In this document: piece by piece, positions 53,492 to 62,064 of the stretch
Layout of the letters: each line of letters begins with the position of its first letter
Position numbering within the stretch: the stretch's first letter is position 1
Source of the DNA: Empedobacter falsenii
GTDB lineage: Bacteria; Bacteroidota; Bacteroidia; Flavobacteriales; Weeksellaceae
Reading direction: 5' to 3'
Assembly (NCBI RefSeq): GCF_013488205.1
Contig: NZ_CP040908.1
Coordinates: 2,482,001 to 2,546,000, forward strand
DNA length: 64,000 nucleotides
Position numbers and translations under genes: made by a program
Notes under the pieces: generated by a model
What the model saw: only the letters and a program-made list of their open reading frames with translations
Database searches by the model: none
Told to the model about the DNA's origin: nothing

Positions 53492-54403
53492 ATGCAATCA
53501 AATTTTGAATGGTTCAGAACGTTTAAAGCAATTTATGAAACTGGAACTTTATCTGCTGCAGCGCAACAATTATTTATTTCGCAACCTGGTGTTAGCTTAC
53601 ATCTCAATTCGTTAGAAGCCTATACGGGCTACAAATTATTTGATCGATCGGCGCGAAAAATGGTTCCGACTGAAAAAGGAAAAATTTTGTATAATTTTAT
53701 TTTAGAACCGATTCAAAAATTAGCTGCTGCGGAGCAACATTTTCATAAACGAGCTGATAAAGATCGTGCAACAATCAGCATCGGAATGTGTTTTGAAACT
53801 TTTCAATATACATTAGAAGAGCATGTTTCTGATTTAGATTTTAACCTAATCATCAAATTTGGAGATTATAAATTGATGCATCAAGATTTGGATAATGGTT
53901 TATTAGATTTGGTTATCACACCTCAAAAAAGTACCCACAAAAATCTTTGTTATCATCCTTTTTCGAAAGAAAGAATAATTTTGATCGCAGGAAACAATAC
54001 AGATTTAACTTCAATCGAAAAAAGTTTAAACCACAAAGATTATAAAGCTCTAAAAAATGACTTAAAAAACAATCTTTGGTACAGCACAGCCGCCGATATA
54101 GAGCATTTGAAACATTTTTGGATGGAAAATTTTAAAGAACATCCAGATTTCAAACCTAATTATATCGTTCCAAATATCAGTTCTATTATTCGTTGTTTGA
54201 GTGATGGAAATGGCTTTTCTATTGTTCCTGACTTTTTATGTCAAGAAGCACTAAATTCTGGTAAAATAAAATTGGTTTGGCAAGGTGAAAAACCGTTGGA
54301 AAATACACTCTATTTTGGTTCCCGAAAAAATACGATTTACGAAAAAGAAATTGAGCAATTGCAACAGATTTTTGTAGATAAATGGTGTAAAGATTTGGGT
54401 TAA
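53492..54403 (+). CDS. LysR-family transcriptional regulator
   Basis: A 303-residue regulator. The N-terminal HTH (WFRTFKAIYETGTLSAAAQQ, then FISQPGVSLHLNSLE) is typical of LysR, and a sensor domain follows. It likely controls the mdaB-like gene next to it and its own operon. It converges with the response regulator gene and overlaps it by 4 nt. Confidence 0.92.
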   Translation: MQSNFEWFRTFKAIYETGTLSAAAQQLFISQPGVSLHLNSLEAYTGYKLFDRSARKMVPTEKGKILYNFILEPIQKLAAAEQHFHKRADKDRATISIGMCFETFQYTLEEHVSDLDFNLIIKFGDYKLMHQDLDNGLLDLVITPQKSTHKNLCYHPFSKERIILIAGNNTDLTSIEKSLNHKDYKALKNDLKNNLWYSTAADIEHLKHFWMENFKEHPDFKPNYIVPNISSIIRCLSDGNGFSIVPDFLCQEALNSGKIKLVWQGEKPLENTLYFGSRKNTIYEKEIEQLQQIFVDKWCKDLG

Positions 54404-55065
54404 ATACTTCCCAAATCTTTAAAAAATGCAACCAATTGATGATTACTTGAAATTTGTAATGAATCTTTTAATGAGCCCAATCTCTTTTCTACACTGCTTT
54501 GACTTGCTGGTTTAATATTATTTTGTTTTAGATGATTTGAAATATCTTTTAGCAAAATTCCATTCGAAAGCAGAGAAACTAACGTGACATCATACGAAGT
54601 AATTTCATACGTATTTTTTTGTTTTATACTACGTTTCATATCCAATTCCAAATGCATTCCGCCCGCAAAAACAGTTTGTATCGCTTTTTTCAACTCTTTA
54701 GAATCTTCTCTTCCTTTCGCCACAAACCCATCTATATGGTATTCTTTGAAAAGATTATCTACCATATCCGCTTTCTTTTCTACCGAAAAAACAATCACTT
54801 TCAAATTTGGCTGAATCGCTTTTACTGCTTCAATTAAATCTCTTCCTCCTTTCAAGTTTTGCTCGCGATGATCTTCTTCAAAAGACAAATCAGAAATCAA
54901 TAAATCATAAGGTTGATTGTCGTGTAATGCTTTTTTTACTTTCAAGAATGCATCATCACAATAAAAAGCATAATCAGGATTTTCTACATGTAAATCTTTT
55001 AAAACTTTCTGAACCGAAATATTAAAACTCTCAAAATCTTCTGCAATTAATACTTTTTTAAACAT
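54400..55065 (-). CDS. Response regulator, LuxR-like output
   Basis: A receiver domain (VLIAEDFESF near the start, phosphate Asp in YDLLISDLSFEED, then VIVFSVEKK and a VAKG Lys motif) is followed by a helix-turn-helix of LuxR type (LLKDISNHLKQ). The HTH is shortened and divergent, so target binding is uncertain. It pairs with the kinase upstream, 14 nt away. Confidence 0.85.
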   Translation of the reverse strand: MFKKVLIAEDFESFNISVQKVLKDLHVENPDYAFYCDDAFLKVKKALHDNQPYDLLISDLSFEEDHREQNLKGGRDLIEAVKAIQPNLKVIVFSVEKKADMVDNLFKEYHIDGFVAKGREDSKELKKAIQTVFAGGMHLELDMKRSIKQKNTYEITSYDVTLVSLLSNGILLKDISNHLKQNNIKPASQSSVEKRLGSLKDSLQISSNHQLVAFFKDLGSI

Positions 55066-55079
55066 ACTTTTTATTTAGG

Positions 55080-56780
55080 TTATTGAATTGGAAATTTGAT
55101 CTTAATTTTTAGACCATTCACATTTTCAGTTTCAAAAATAACATCTCCGTTTAGATTAGAAATACGTGAAACCGTATTTTGCAAACCATTTTTAGGTTTT
55201 AAATCAGAAATTCCAATTCCGTCATCCGAGTAATTGATGATAATTTGCTGATTTTCTTCTTTAAAATTTAATATAACTCGTGAAGCTTCGCTATGTTTTT
55301 TCATATTTGTCAACAATTCTTGCATCACCAAGAAAACCTCTGTTTTAGCATAATCTTTTACTTTTTTCCAAAGTTCTTTTTCATTTCCAATCAAAAATAT
55401 TTTGACTTGTTCCGAATCATAAGAACTTATCAATTGTGCTAATTTTTCGGCAAAATTTTCTTGTTGATTTTCATCGATTTTGTCATAAGAAATATCGCGC
55501 GAAATTTCATAAACAACTTCCAATTTATCTAAGATTTCATCACGATTAAATTCTGATTTATTCTCAATATCAGACATCACATGATAAATTCCGTTCGCCA
55601 CTTTATCGTGTACTTTCTTCGAATATTTCAGTTCCGTTTTCTTGACTTCCAAAACCTTTTCTTGTTGCAACAAAACTTTCTCTTGCTCTAATTTTTGCTT
55701 TCTTTTTCTGTACAAAAAATATCCAAAAACAAACAGGACGATCAATAAACCGATTAGAATATAAAGTTTTAAAATATCATTTTTCTTCTTTTCGTTTTCT
55801 GCTTCGGCTTTCAAAAAATCTGCACGATTTTTCTCCGAATCATAACGCACCAACGCAAATTGATTTTTCGCTCTGTTACGTTCTAACTGAATACTATCGT
55901 TTAGCTTTTGGTAAGCTTCAAAATATTGTTTTGCATTTGTAGGATTTTCTAATAAAATTAGTTGCTGATAAACTTCTAATTTATCGCCTACACTCTTATT
56001 TTCGAAAGCAATTTGTTTTCTTTTATGAGCGTAATCCAATGCTTTTTTATGATCCAAATTTGAAAAATAATCTGTTAAATGCGCATAACTTGCATTTTGT
56101 CCCCACAAATCATTTTCCTTTAATCTAATATTTAACGCTTTATTTAATTCATTTATAACATTTGATTTATTGTCTTTTAACCATTTCGTGTATCCTAAAT
56201 TATCAATAATTCGCGCATATTCTTTTTGATTTTCAGTTGTATTCTTATCTTTTAGTAATTCCTGGTAAATCTTTATAGCTTCATCATACTGCTTATCATA
56301 ACGATAACTATTTGCAATATTATTTTGATTGATAATATAAACATCTTTTTCTGTAGAAAAATCTATTGCTTTTTTATAATAATTTATAGCTTCTTTATAA
56401 ATTCCTAATTCGTGAGTACTCTGTCCTAAACTATTATATGCACTTGACAACGTTTCTTTTTCACTTTTTATTTGAGGATTTAATAATTTTATTCCCTCTA
56501 TATTCAATTCTTGACTACCAAACCAATCTCCTTTATAATAACTTATATATCCCATGTTAATCAAACATTTCGCTGCTTGATTCTTATTCATATTCTTAAT
56601 AAACTCTGAATATGCTTTATTAAAATAAACATAAGCACTATCATACACCTCTTTTTCATAAAAATCCCAAGCTGTATCGTAAGCTTTATTATCTAAATTA
56701 TCACGTTCAATCTCTTTGTTATTAGATTGTTGACATGAAGTTATTAGAAGTATAATACCAAAAAATAAAATTTTTCTCAA
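55080..56780 (-). CDS. Sensor histidine kinase with TPR domain, lipoprotein-type start
   Basis: It starts at a TTG, as no ATG in frame gives the signal FFGIILLITSC (lipobox TSC). TPR units cover about residues 40-290 (AYVYFNKAYSEFI, INYYKKAIDFS and others), then a membrane helix (ILIGLLIVLFVFGYFLY) and a HisKA_3-type core with KVHDKVANGIYHV, followed by an HATPase with MQELLTNMKKHSEAS and YSDDGIGISD. It is the partner of the downstream regulator. The input signal is unknown. Confidence 0.88.
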   Translation of the reverse strand: MRKILFFGIILLITSCQQSNNKEIERDNLDNKAYDTAWDFYEKEVYDSAYVYFNKAYSEFIKNMNKNQAAKCLINMGYISYYKGDWFGSQELNIEGIKLLNPQIKSEKETLSSAYNSLGQSTHELGIYKEAINYYKKAIDFSTEKDVYIINQNNIANSYRYDKQYDEAIKIYQELLKDKNTTENQKEYARIIDNLGYTKWLKDNKSNVINELNKALNIRLKENDLWGQNASYAHLTDYFSNLDHKKALDYAHKRKQIAFENKSVGDKLEVYQQLILLENPTNAKQYFEAYQKLNDSIQLERNRAKNQFALVRYDSEKNRADFLKAEAENEKKKNDILKLYILIGLLIVLFVFGYFLYRKRKQKLEQEKVLLQQEKVLEVKKTELKYSKKVHDKVANGIYHVMSDIENKSEFNRDEILDKLEVVYEISRDISYDKIDENQQENFAEKLAQLISSYDSEQVKIFLIGNEKELWKKVKDYAKTEVFLVMQELLTNMKKHSEASRVILNFKEENQQIIINYSDDGIGISDLKPKNGLQNTVSRISNLNGDVIFETENVNGLKIKIKFPIQ

Positions 56781-56807
56781 ATCATTGTATTTACTTAATA
56801 AAGCTAA

Positions 56808-56837
56808 ATAAAAAACGGATAGATTTCTCTATCCGCA
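56808..56837 (-). terminator. Terminator after the 51-residue ORF
   Basis: CGGATAGA and TCTATCCG form a stem followed on the minus strand by a T run. It separates the short ORF from the kinase gene. Confidence 0.7.
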
Positions 56838-56843
56838 TTTAGT

Positions 56844-56999
56844 TTATTTTTTTGGAGGTGTACTTCCTGTTTCACCATTTGTATCACCATCTATACTATC
56901 TGATGAAGTTTGTACAACTGGATGTTGATCTTGTGAAATTGTGTTTGCATTTTGATTTGGAAAAAAGAATCCCAATAAAGCGAATAATAATTGTAACAT
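56844..56999 (-). CDS. Short ORF, 51 residues, hydrophobic N-terminus
   Basis: It reads MLQLLFALLGFFFPNQNAN and continues with a polar, acidic, Ser/Thr-rich tail ending GSTPPKK. One hydrophobic segment makes a membrane or signal-type small protein likely. A terminator lies immediately after it. I did not recognise a family. It is the only coding sequence in this 500-bp gap. Confidence 0.5.
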   Translation of the reverse strand: MLQLLFALLGFFFPNQNANTISQDQHPVVQTSSDSIDGDTNGETGSTPPKK

Positions 57000-57069
57000 A
57001 GCTTAAATTTTTAATTTTTTGATATAGGTGCTCTTCCTCACAAAACAGATTGCGAGTAGTGTACACGAG

Positions 57070-57210
57070 AAAAAAAGAAGCGCTTCTTTAGTGGGAAGTT
57101 TTTTGTAGCCTTGAGAACAATTCAGGAAAAATGCTTCCCTTCAAATCACCTCAACTATTTTCGAGACTACGTTTTCAGAAATCAAGTTTTTTGTTTTTGT
57201 TTTGATTTCT
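57070..57210 (-). ncRNA. Candidate structured small RNA
   Basis: Three elements line up on the minus strand. First a stem AGAAATCAA/TTGATTTCT (57202-57210 with 57177-57185). Then a long hairpin closed by GTAGTCT with AGGCTAC (57164-57170 and 57105-57111), an inner TTGAG/CTCAA and a short loop stem. Last a GC-palindrome AAAGAAGCGCTTCTTT followed by T residues, a good terminator. No long protein frame fits. A 6S-type RNA is one possibility, not proven. Confidence 0.5.
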
Positions 57211-57255
57211 ATTGCAAAGTAAATACAGAACACAAAGTCGCTGTTAGACAAACAA

Positions 57256-57319
57256 TGGACAAGTTTTGGACAATTATTGGACAGCCCGTTTTACGGGAAA
57301 CCGTAATTTATTTTGTCCA
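57256..57319. promoter_or_regulatory. Phased TGGACA repeats with an inverted copy
   Basis: TGGACA occurs at 57256, 57267 and 57278, exactly 11 nt apart, and TGTCCA (its inverse) at 57314. The copies face the same side of the helix, which is typical of operator arrays. They lie just before the gene at 57355. Confidence 0.45.
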
Positions 57320-57354
57320 AAATTTGTCTACTTTGTAAAAGAATTAAAAGTGAA

Positions 57355-58137
57355 ATGTCTACGAAAAAAGATCTATTCGAAAAAGTTTTTGAGAAAGCAA
57401 AAAATGAATGTGGGAGTTCAAGTAAAAATGGAATGTCTGTTCATTTAGAAAAAGTAATTTCAGATGATTATAATTATCCTATAACAAGCAAATCTTTCTC
57501 TCGACATTTTGATGATTTCGTGAAAGAAAATAATTTAAAGAAGGAAATAAGTCCTGATTTATTAAATATTCTTGCACATTATATCGATTATGAAAGTTTT
57601 GGAGATTTTAATCAAAAAAATCAGCTGACAAAAAGTGATGAAAAAGAAGTTAATGTAGAAGAAATCGCATCGGTAGAACCAATAATAGATGATAATATTT
57701 CTGAAGAAGAATCAATAATTAATCTTCCATCAAAAAAGAATAATTTCTTTGAGAAAATAAAACTTCAACGAAATAAAATAATTGCTGGAAGTGGCATTGC
57801 AACTATTTTGGCTAGTGGAGGATTATTTCTTAATTCATTCAATCAAAATTCGTCTTGTATGATTTGGAAAGAAAATCATTATGAAAAAATCGAATGCGAA
57901 GAAACTTCTCCACAAATGAATGCTGTTCCATATAACGAAACTGTTTTTCAATTGAAGAAAATCACAAAACCTGATACTTTAAATTTTGAAAATGCACTTG
58001 ATAAAGTTTGGTATACAAAGAAAAATGGTGAAGTAGAATTTTATACAAATTACGGTTTACATCCCGAAAATGGTAAAACATTGAAACCTGTCACAAAATA
58101 TATTTTAACTAAATATGTCTTAAATAATGAACAATAA
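57355..58137 (+). CDS. Hypothetical single-span membrane protein
   Basis: 260 residues from MSTKKDLFEK (57355); a TTG start upstream at 57313 is less likely. The N-terminal 95 residues (a SVHLEKVIS, YPITSKSFSRHFDDF block) look like a conserved cytosolic domain seen in Bacteroidota. A span near 150 (IIAGSGIATILASGGLF) and an extracytoplasmic end with SSCMIWKENHYEKIECEE follow. The function is unknown, but the layout of cytosolic domain, span and outer domain resembles a membrane sensor. Confidence 0.7.
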   Translation: MSTKKDLFEKVFEKAKNECGSSSKNGMSVHLEKVISDDYNYPITSKSFSRHFDDFVKENNLKKEISPDLLNILAHYIDYESFGDFNQKNQLTKSDEKEVNVEEIASVEPIIDDNISEEESIINLPSKKNNFFEKIKLQRNKIIAGSGIATILASGGLFLNSFNQNSSCMIWKENHYEKIECEETSPQMNAVPYNETVFQLKKITKPDTLNFENALDKVWYTKKNGEVEFYTNYGLHPENGKTLKPVTKYILTKYVLNNEQ

Positions 58138-58172
58138 AAAACACTCAACATGCGAGATGAAGAGTGTTTTGA
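58136..58172. terminator. Bidirectional terminator
   Basis: AAAAACACTC and GAGTGTTTT form a stem between convergent genes, with a T run. Confidence 0.65.
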
Positions 58173-58195
58173 TTGTTAGAAATGATATATAAAAT

Positions 58196-59638
58196 TTAGA
58201 AAATTTTAAAAAGAATACGAATACTAAATGTGATCACTAAAAAAGCTACAGCCAAAATAGCTACTTTCTGAGGTATTTTGCCTGCTAATTTCGCTGCAAT
58301 TGGCGCTGCTAAAGCTCCTCCAATTATTAAACCTGCAATGATAAAACCATGACTTACGCCCAAAGCTGCAAAAAAAGTCAACGATGCAGAGAGTGTCACA
58401 AAAAACTCGGCTAAACTAACTGTTCCTACTACTAAGTTCGATTTTTTTCCTTTTGCTAATAAAGTTGATGTCACGACAGGTCCCCAACCACCTCCACCAA
58501 AGGCGTCTAAAAATCCTCCTGCAAATCCTAAAAACCCAACTCGTTTTACTTTTTTGCGTTCGATTTTTTTTCTGAATGCTAAAATAATTAATCGAATTCC
58601 GATGATTAAGGTGTACGAAGCCAATATTCCGTAAGTAATGGTTTCGTATTTATTCCCCAAATAAACCAATAATAATGATCCCGAAACTGCTCCAATAACG
58701 CCTGGAATAGCCAATGCCAACAATAATTTTTTGTTTACATTTCCAAATCTATAATGCGAAAAACCACTAATTCCGCTCGAAAACATTTCGGCAGTATGAA
58801 TACTACCACTTATTGAAGGCAGATTAACACCAAACAACATCATGCTTGTGGAACACGTTACACCATATCCCAAACCAACGGCTCCGTCGACCATTTGAGC
58901 GAAAAAACCAACCGCCAACATAATGTAAAAAACATTTGGAATGTGAATCACAAAATCTTTCGCTTCCGAAAAACTTACGATTGATGACAAAGCATATCCT
59001 AAGAATAATGCAAAAAATATCAATGTAATTTCGGTCACTAAACATTTGTATTTTTTAGTCGATTTTTTTCCTTCAAATGAAGAAGTTAAATGATTCAAAT
59101 CGGTTAGTTTTTGATTAAAATCTCCTTTGTGATTATTTCTAATTTTATTTAAACTTTCAATGTTTTCATCAATTGAATCTGGAATGACATCAGAAAAATA
59201 CTCTCTCAAACGTTTTGCCATAACAGGAGATTGTCCATTAGTGGAAATCGCAATTTTAAGATGACCTTTATTCACAATCGAACCTAAATAAAAATCACAC
59301 AAATCTGGCTGATCAGCTGCATTAACCAAAATTCCTTTTGCATTTGCTTTTTGCTTCACTTCTCTCGAAGTTTCTTTATTATCGGTTGCGACAATCACTA
59401 AATCTATATCTTCCAAATCACTCGATTCGAACGTATGAGTTTCGTATTTAATTGATGGATATTGCGAAAAAACATCTTTCAATTCTTGTTTAAATTCCTT
59501 TGCTACAACTTTCAAATTGATCGAAGGATTTTGTTTGATTAGCGTCGAAACCTTTTCTAATCCTACATTTCCTCCTCCAACAATCAGGAAGCGCAAATGC
59601 TCTGTTTTTAAAAATATCGGAAATAAATTATTTTTCAT
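58196..59638 (-). CDS. Siroheme-synthase N-domain fused to a TSUP sulfite exporter
   Basis: The first 200 residues are a CysG-type precorrin-2 dehydrogenase (LIVGGGNVGLEKVSTLIK, then VNAADQPDLCDFYLGSIV and STNGQSPVMAKRLREYFS). From residue 230 a TauE/SafE-type TSUP domain follows, with about eight helices, the VDGAVGLGYGVTCST block and DAFGGGGWGPVVTS. It links siroheme synthesis and sulfur-oxyanion transport in one protein, at the end of the sulfite reductase operon. Confidence 0.88.
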   Translation of the reverse strand: MKNNLFPIFLKTEHLRFLIVGGGNVGLEKVSTLIKQNPSINLKVVAKEFKQELKDVFSQYPSIKYETHTFESSDLEDIDLVIVATDNKETSREVKQKANAKGILVNAADQPDLCDFYLGSIVNKGHLKIAISTNGQSPVMAKRLREYFSDVIPDSIDENIESLNKIRNNHKGDFNQKLTDLNHLTSSFEGKKSTKKYKCLVTEITLIFFALFLGYALSSIVSFSEAKDFVIHIPNVFYIMLAVGFFAQMVDGAVGLGYGVTCSTSMMLFGVNLPSISGSIHTAEMFSSGISGFSHYRFGNVNKKLLLALAIPGVIGAVSGSLLLVYLGNKYETITYGILASYTLIIGIRLIILAFRKKIERKKVKRVGFLGFAGGFLDAFGGGGWGPVVTSTLLAKGKKSNLVVGTVSLAEFFVTLSASLTFFAALGVSHGFIIAGLIIGGALAAPIAAKLAGKIPQKVAILAVAFLVITFSIRILFKIF

Positions 59639-60431
59639 TGTTCTTATTTTGTTTTAGCGAAATTTGATGAAACAGCGATAAACGGAAAATATTTCTGTTA
59701 TAAAAATCAACCCCACTACTCCGTTGTTGATACCAATTCATATATCCTAATTCTATGGAAAATGATGGATGAAAGGAATAATTCAACGCACCATAAATTC
59801 TATTTTGATCGAATGTATTTTTCACGATTTTTCGTCCAACATTAACCATTATTTCATCTTTTATTTTCGCAACCAATTTATTTTTATTGGTTTTATGATC
59901 TTTAACCAAAGGAATATCGATACCTAATTGATAACGAAATCGAAGATTAGAAAAACGAAAACCTCCTGTCAATTCGTCATTTTCTGTATCATGAAAAAAT
60001 CTTGCTTCAGCCTTGTAACGATGATTAATTGTAATTTTTTTTAACTTTTGTTGATAACCAAAACCAATATCAGGTCCAATTTCTGGAACAATCAAATCAC
60101 TTTCGGAATTTGGATCATTTGGACTTTGCAAAAAATAAGTTATTCCACCAGAAACATTCCAATTTTCATCAAGTTTTCGTTGCAAATTTGATCTAAAAAT
60201 CAATTGATGTTGAGCACTTGGATCTATAAAATGACGTTCTTGAATTTCACTCAAAATCGAATATTTTTCGTTTATCACCAACGTATTATAGTAACCATAC
60301 CACAACAAATTTTGATGAGTTACATTTTTCTGAGCAAAACTTTTCGATACAAAACAAAAACATCCGAAAATCATCAGTTTTTTAATTAACCGAAAAATAT
60401 TTTCGATAGGTAAAATCTCCGAATGTTTCAT
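59628..60431 (-). CDS. DUF2490 outer-membrane protein
   Basis: A protein with a signal peptide (LMIFGCFCFVSKSFAQ) and about ten beta strands of outer-membrane type, including NWNVSGGITYFLQSP, FRFSNLRFRYQLGIDIPL and SIELGYMNWYQQRSSG. The start used extends into cysI by 50 nt; a shorter start at 60374 is also possible. It lies between cysI and the siroheme-TSUP fusion, an odd place for an outer-membrane protein. Confidence 0.75.
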   Translation of the reverse strand: MKHSEILPIENIFRLIKKLMIFGCFCFVSKSFAQKNVTHQNLLWYGYYNTLVINEKYSILSEIQERHFIDPSAQHQLIFRSNLQRKLDENWNVSGGITYFLQSPNDPNSESDLIVPEIGPDIGFGYQQKLKKITINHRYKAEARFFHDTENDELTGGFRFSNLRFRYQLGIDIPLVKDHKTNKNKLVAKIKDEIMVNVGRKIVKNTFDQNRIYGALNYSFHPSFSIELGYMNWYQQRSSGVDFYNRNIFRLSLFHQISLKQNKNNEK

Positions 60432-62064
60432 TGTCTATTTTTTCTTTTGTATAACTTTCGAAAACTTGGTCTAACTCATTCAAAATCTCAGTTTCATTTA
60501 CTTTTTCTTTGTAAATTTTGTTCAAACGAACACCATATCGATCGCCTCCCAACATCAAATTATAATGTCCAGCAGAAGTCCCTACAAAACCAATTTCCGA
60601 AACATACGAACGACCGCAACCATTTGGACAGCCCGTCATACGAATAGAAATATCATCATTTTGAAGTTGATGTTTTTCTAACAAAGGCTCTATTTTAGTC
60701 ACTAATTCTGGTAAATAACGCTGTGCTTCCGCCAAAGCCAATGGACAAGTTGGTAAAGCCACGCACGCCATCGAATTTTTTCGAAGCTCACTAATATCTT
60801 TGTGAATAAAATATTTTTCTAAAAGCTGTTCAACTTTAGCTTTATTCTCAGTCGAAATTTCACCTAACAATAAATTTTGATTCGCTGTAAAAATGAAATT
60901 ATTGATATTTAATAAAGCCAATTCATGTAAAAATGCTTTCTGATTAGGCTGTACAACTCCATTCTCCACAAATAAAGTGTAATACCACGTTCCATTATTC
61001 ACTTGTCGCCAATCATAAATATCAGAACGCTCCGTAAATTGATATGGCTGAGAAGGCTCTAATTTAAAACCAACACGTTTTTCTAATTCAGACTTGAAAC
61101 CATCTACCGTTAATTTATCAACTGTATACTTTAGTCTCGCTAATTTTCGATCGCCACGATTCCCAAAATCACGCTGAATAGTCAACACTTCATAAGCAAC
61201 TTTCAACACTTTTTCTTCAGAATCAACAAAACCAATTTCGGTTGCTAAACGCGAATATGTATTTGGATTTCCGTGAGTTGTAGACAAACCTCCACCAACA
61301 GCGATATTGAAACCTTTCAATTCATTATTTTCGATAATCGCAATCAGTCCCAAATCATTTGCAAAAACATCTACATCATTAGTTGGCGGAATAGCAATTG
61401 CAATTTTAAATTTTCGAGGTAAATAGCGATCTTCGTACAAATCATCTTTCTCTGTTTCGCGTTCGTAAATCTTTTCATTATCCACAAAAATCTCATAATA
61501 CGCTTGTGTTTTAGGCAACAAATGTTTTGATAATTTATCTGCATATGTATGAATTTGAGCGTGAATTGGCGAAACCAACGGATGAGAACTCGCAATTACA
61601 TTTCGGTTTACATCGCCACAAGCCGCGATAGAATCTAACTTTGCTTGGTCAAACGATTGTAAAGTTGGACGCAATTGATGTTTCAAAATTCCGTGCAATT
61701 GAATGGTTTGACGCGTTGTAATTTTCAAAACGCCTGTTCCATATTGTTCAGAAGTTTCGTGAATTGCCAACCATTTATCAGCGTCAATAATTCCACCCGG
61801 AATACGCAAACGAATCATAAATGAATACAATTTGTCTAACTTTTTTTCTGCACGTTCTTCTCGTCTATCACGATCATCTTGCACATACATTCCGTGAAAT
61901 TTCACCAAAGCTTCGTCATCTGCACGTACATTTCCAGTGTGATTATCCAGCTCTATACTCTCTTTTAACGTACCGCGAAGTCCGTCACTTTTTATTTTAA
62001 TTCCTTCTATAGGAGATTGTTTTTCTATACTCATTTTGTTAATTGTTGGTTGATTAGTAGACAT
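60382..62064 (-). CDS. cysI: Sulfite reductase hemoprotein beta subunit
   Basis: A 560-residue ferredoxin-type nitrite/sulfite reductase that takes electrons from CysJ and reduces sulfite to sulfide. The siroheme/4Fe-4S cysteines are in ACVALPTCPLA (CX5C) and MTGCPNGCGRSYV (CX3C), with GVLKITTRQTIQLHG near the N-terminus as a substrate loop. It overlaps cysJ by 11 nt. A start at MSIEKQSP (62034) is also possible. Confidence 0.94.
   Translation of the reverse strand: MSTNQPTINKMSIEKQSPIEGIKIKSDGLRGTLKESIELDNHTGNVRADDEALVKFHGMYVQDDRDRREERAEKKLDKLYSFMIRLRIPGGIIDADKWLAIHETSEQYGTGVLKITTRQTIQLHGILKHQLRPTLQSFDQAKLDSIAACGDVNRNVIASSHPLVSPIHAQIHTYADKLSKHLLPKTQAYYEIFVDNEKIYERETEKDDLYEDRYLPRKFKIAIAIPPTNDVDVFANDLGLIAIIENNELKGFNIAVGGGLSTTHGNPNTYSRLATEIGFVDSEEKVLKVAYEVLTIQRDFGNRGDRKLARLKYTVDKLTVDGFKSELEKRVGFKLEPSQPYQFTERSDIYDWRQVNNGTWYYTLFVENGVVQPNQKAFLHELALLNINNFIFTANQNLLLGEISTENKAKVEQLLEKYFIHKDISELRKNSMACVALPTCPLALAEAQRYLPELVTKIEPLLEKHQLQNDDISIRMTGCPNGCGRSYVSEIGFVGTSAGHYNLMLGGDRYGVRLNKIYKEKVNETEILNELDQVFESYTKEKIDNETFGDFTYRKYFSVN

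Noticed and set aside
54584-55025. Several plus-strand frames of about 72-76 residues
   Set aside because: They are complements of the response regulator gene with no family match.
57111-57338. Plus-strand frame of 75 residues and an overlapping 60-residue frame
   Set aside because: They cover the stem regions of the RNA candidate and the phased repeats and show no domain.
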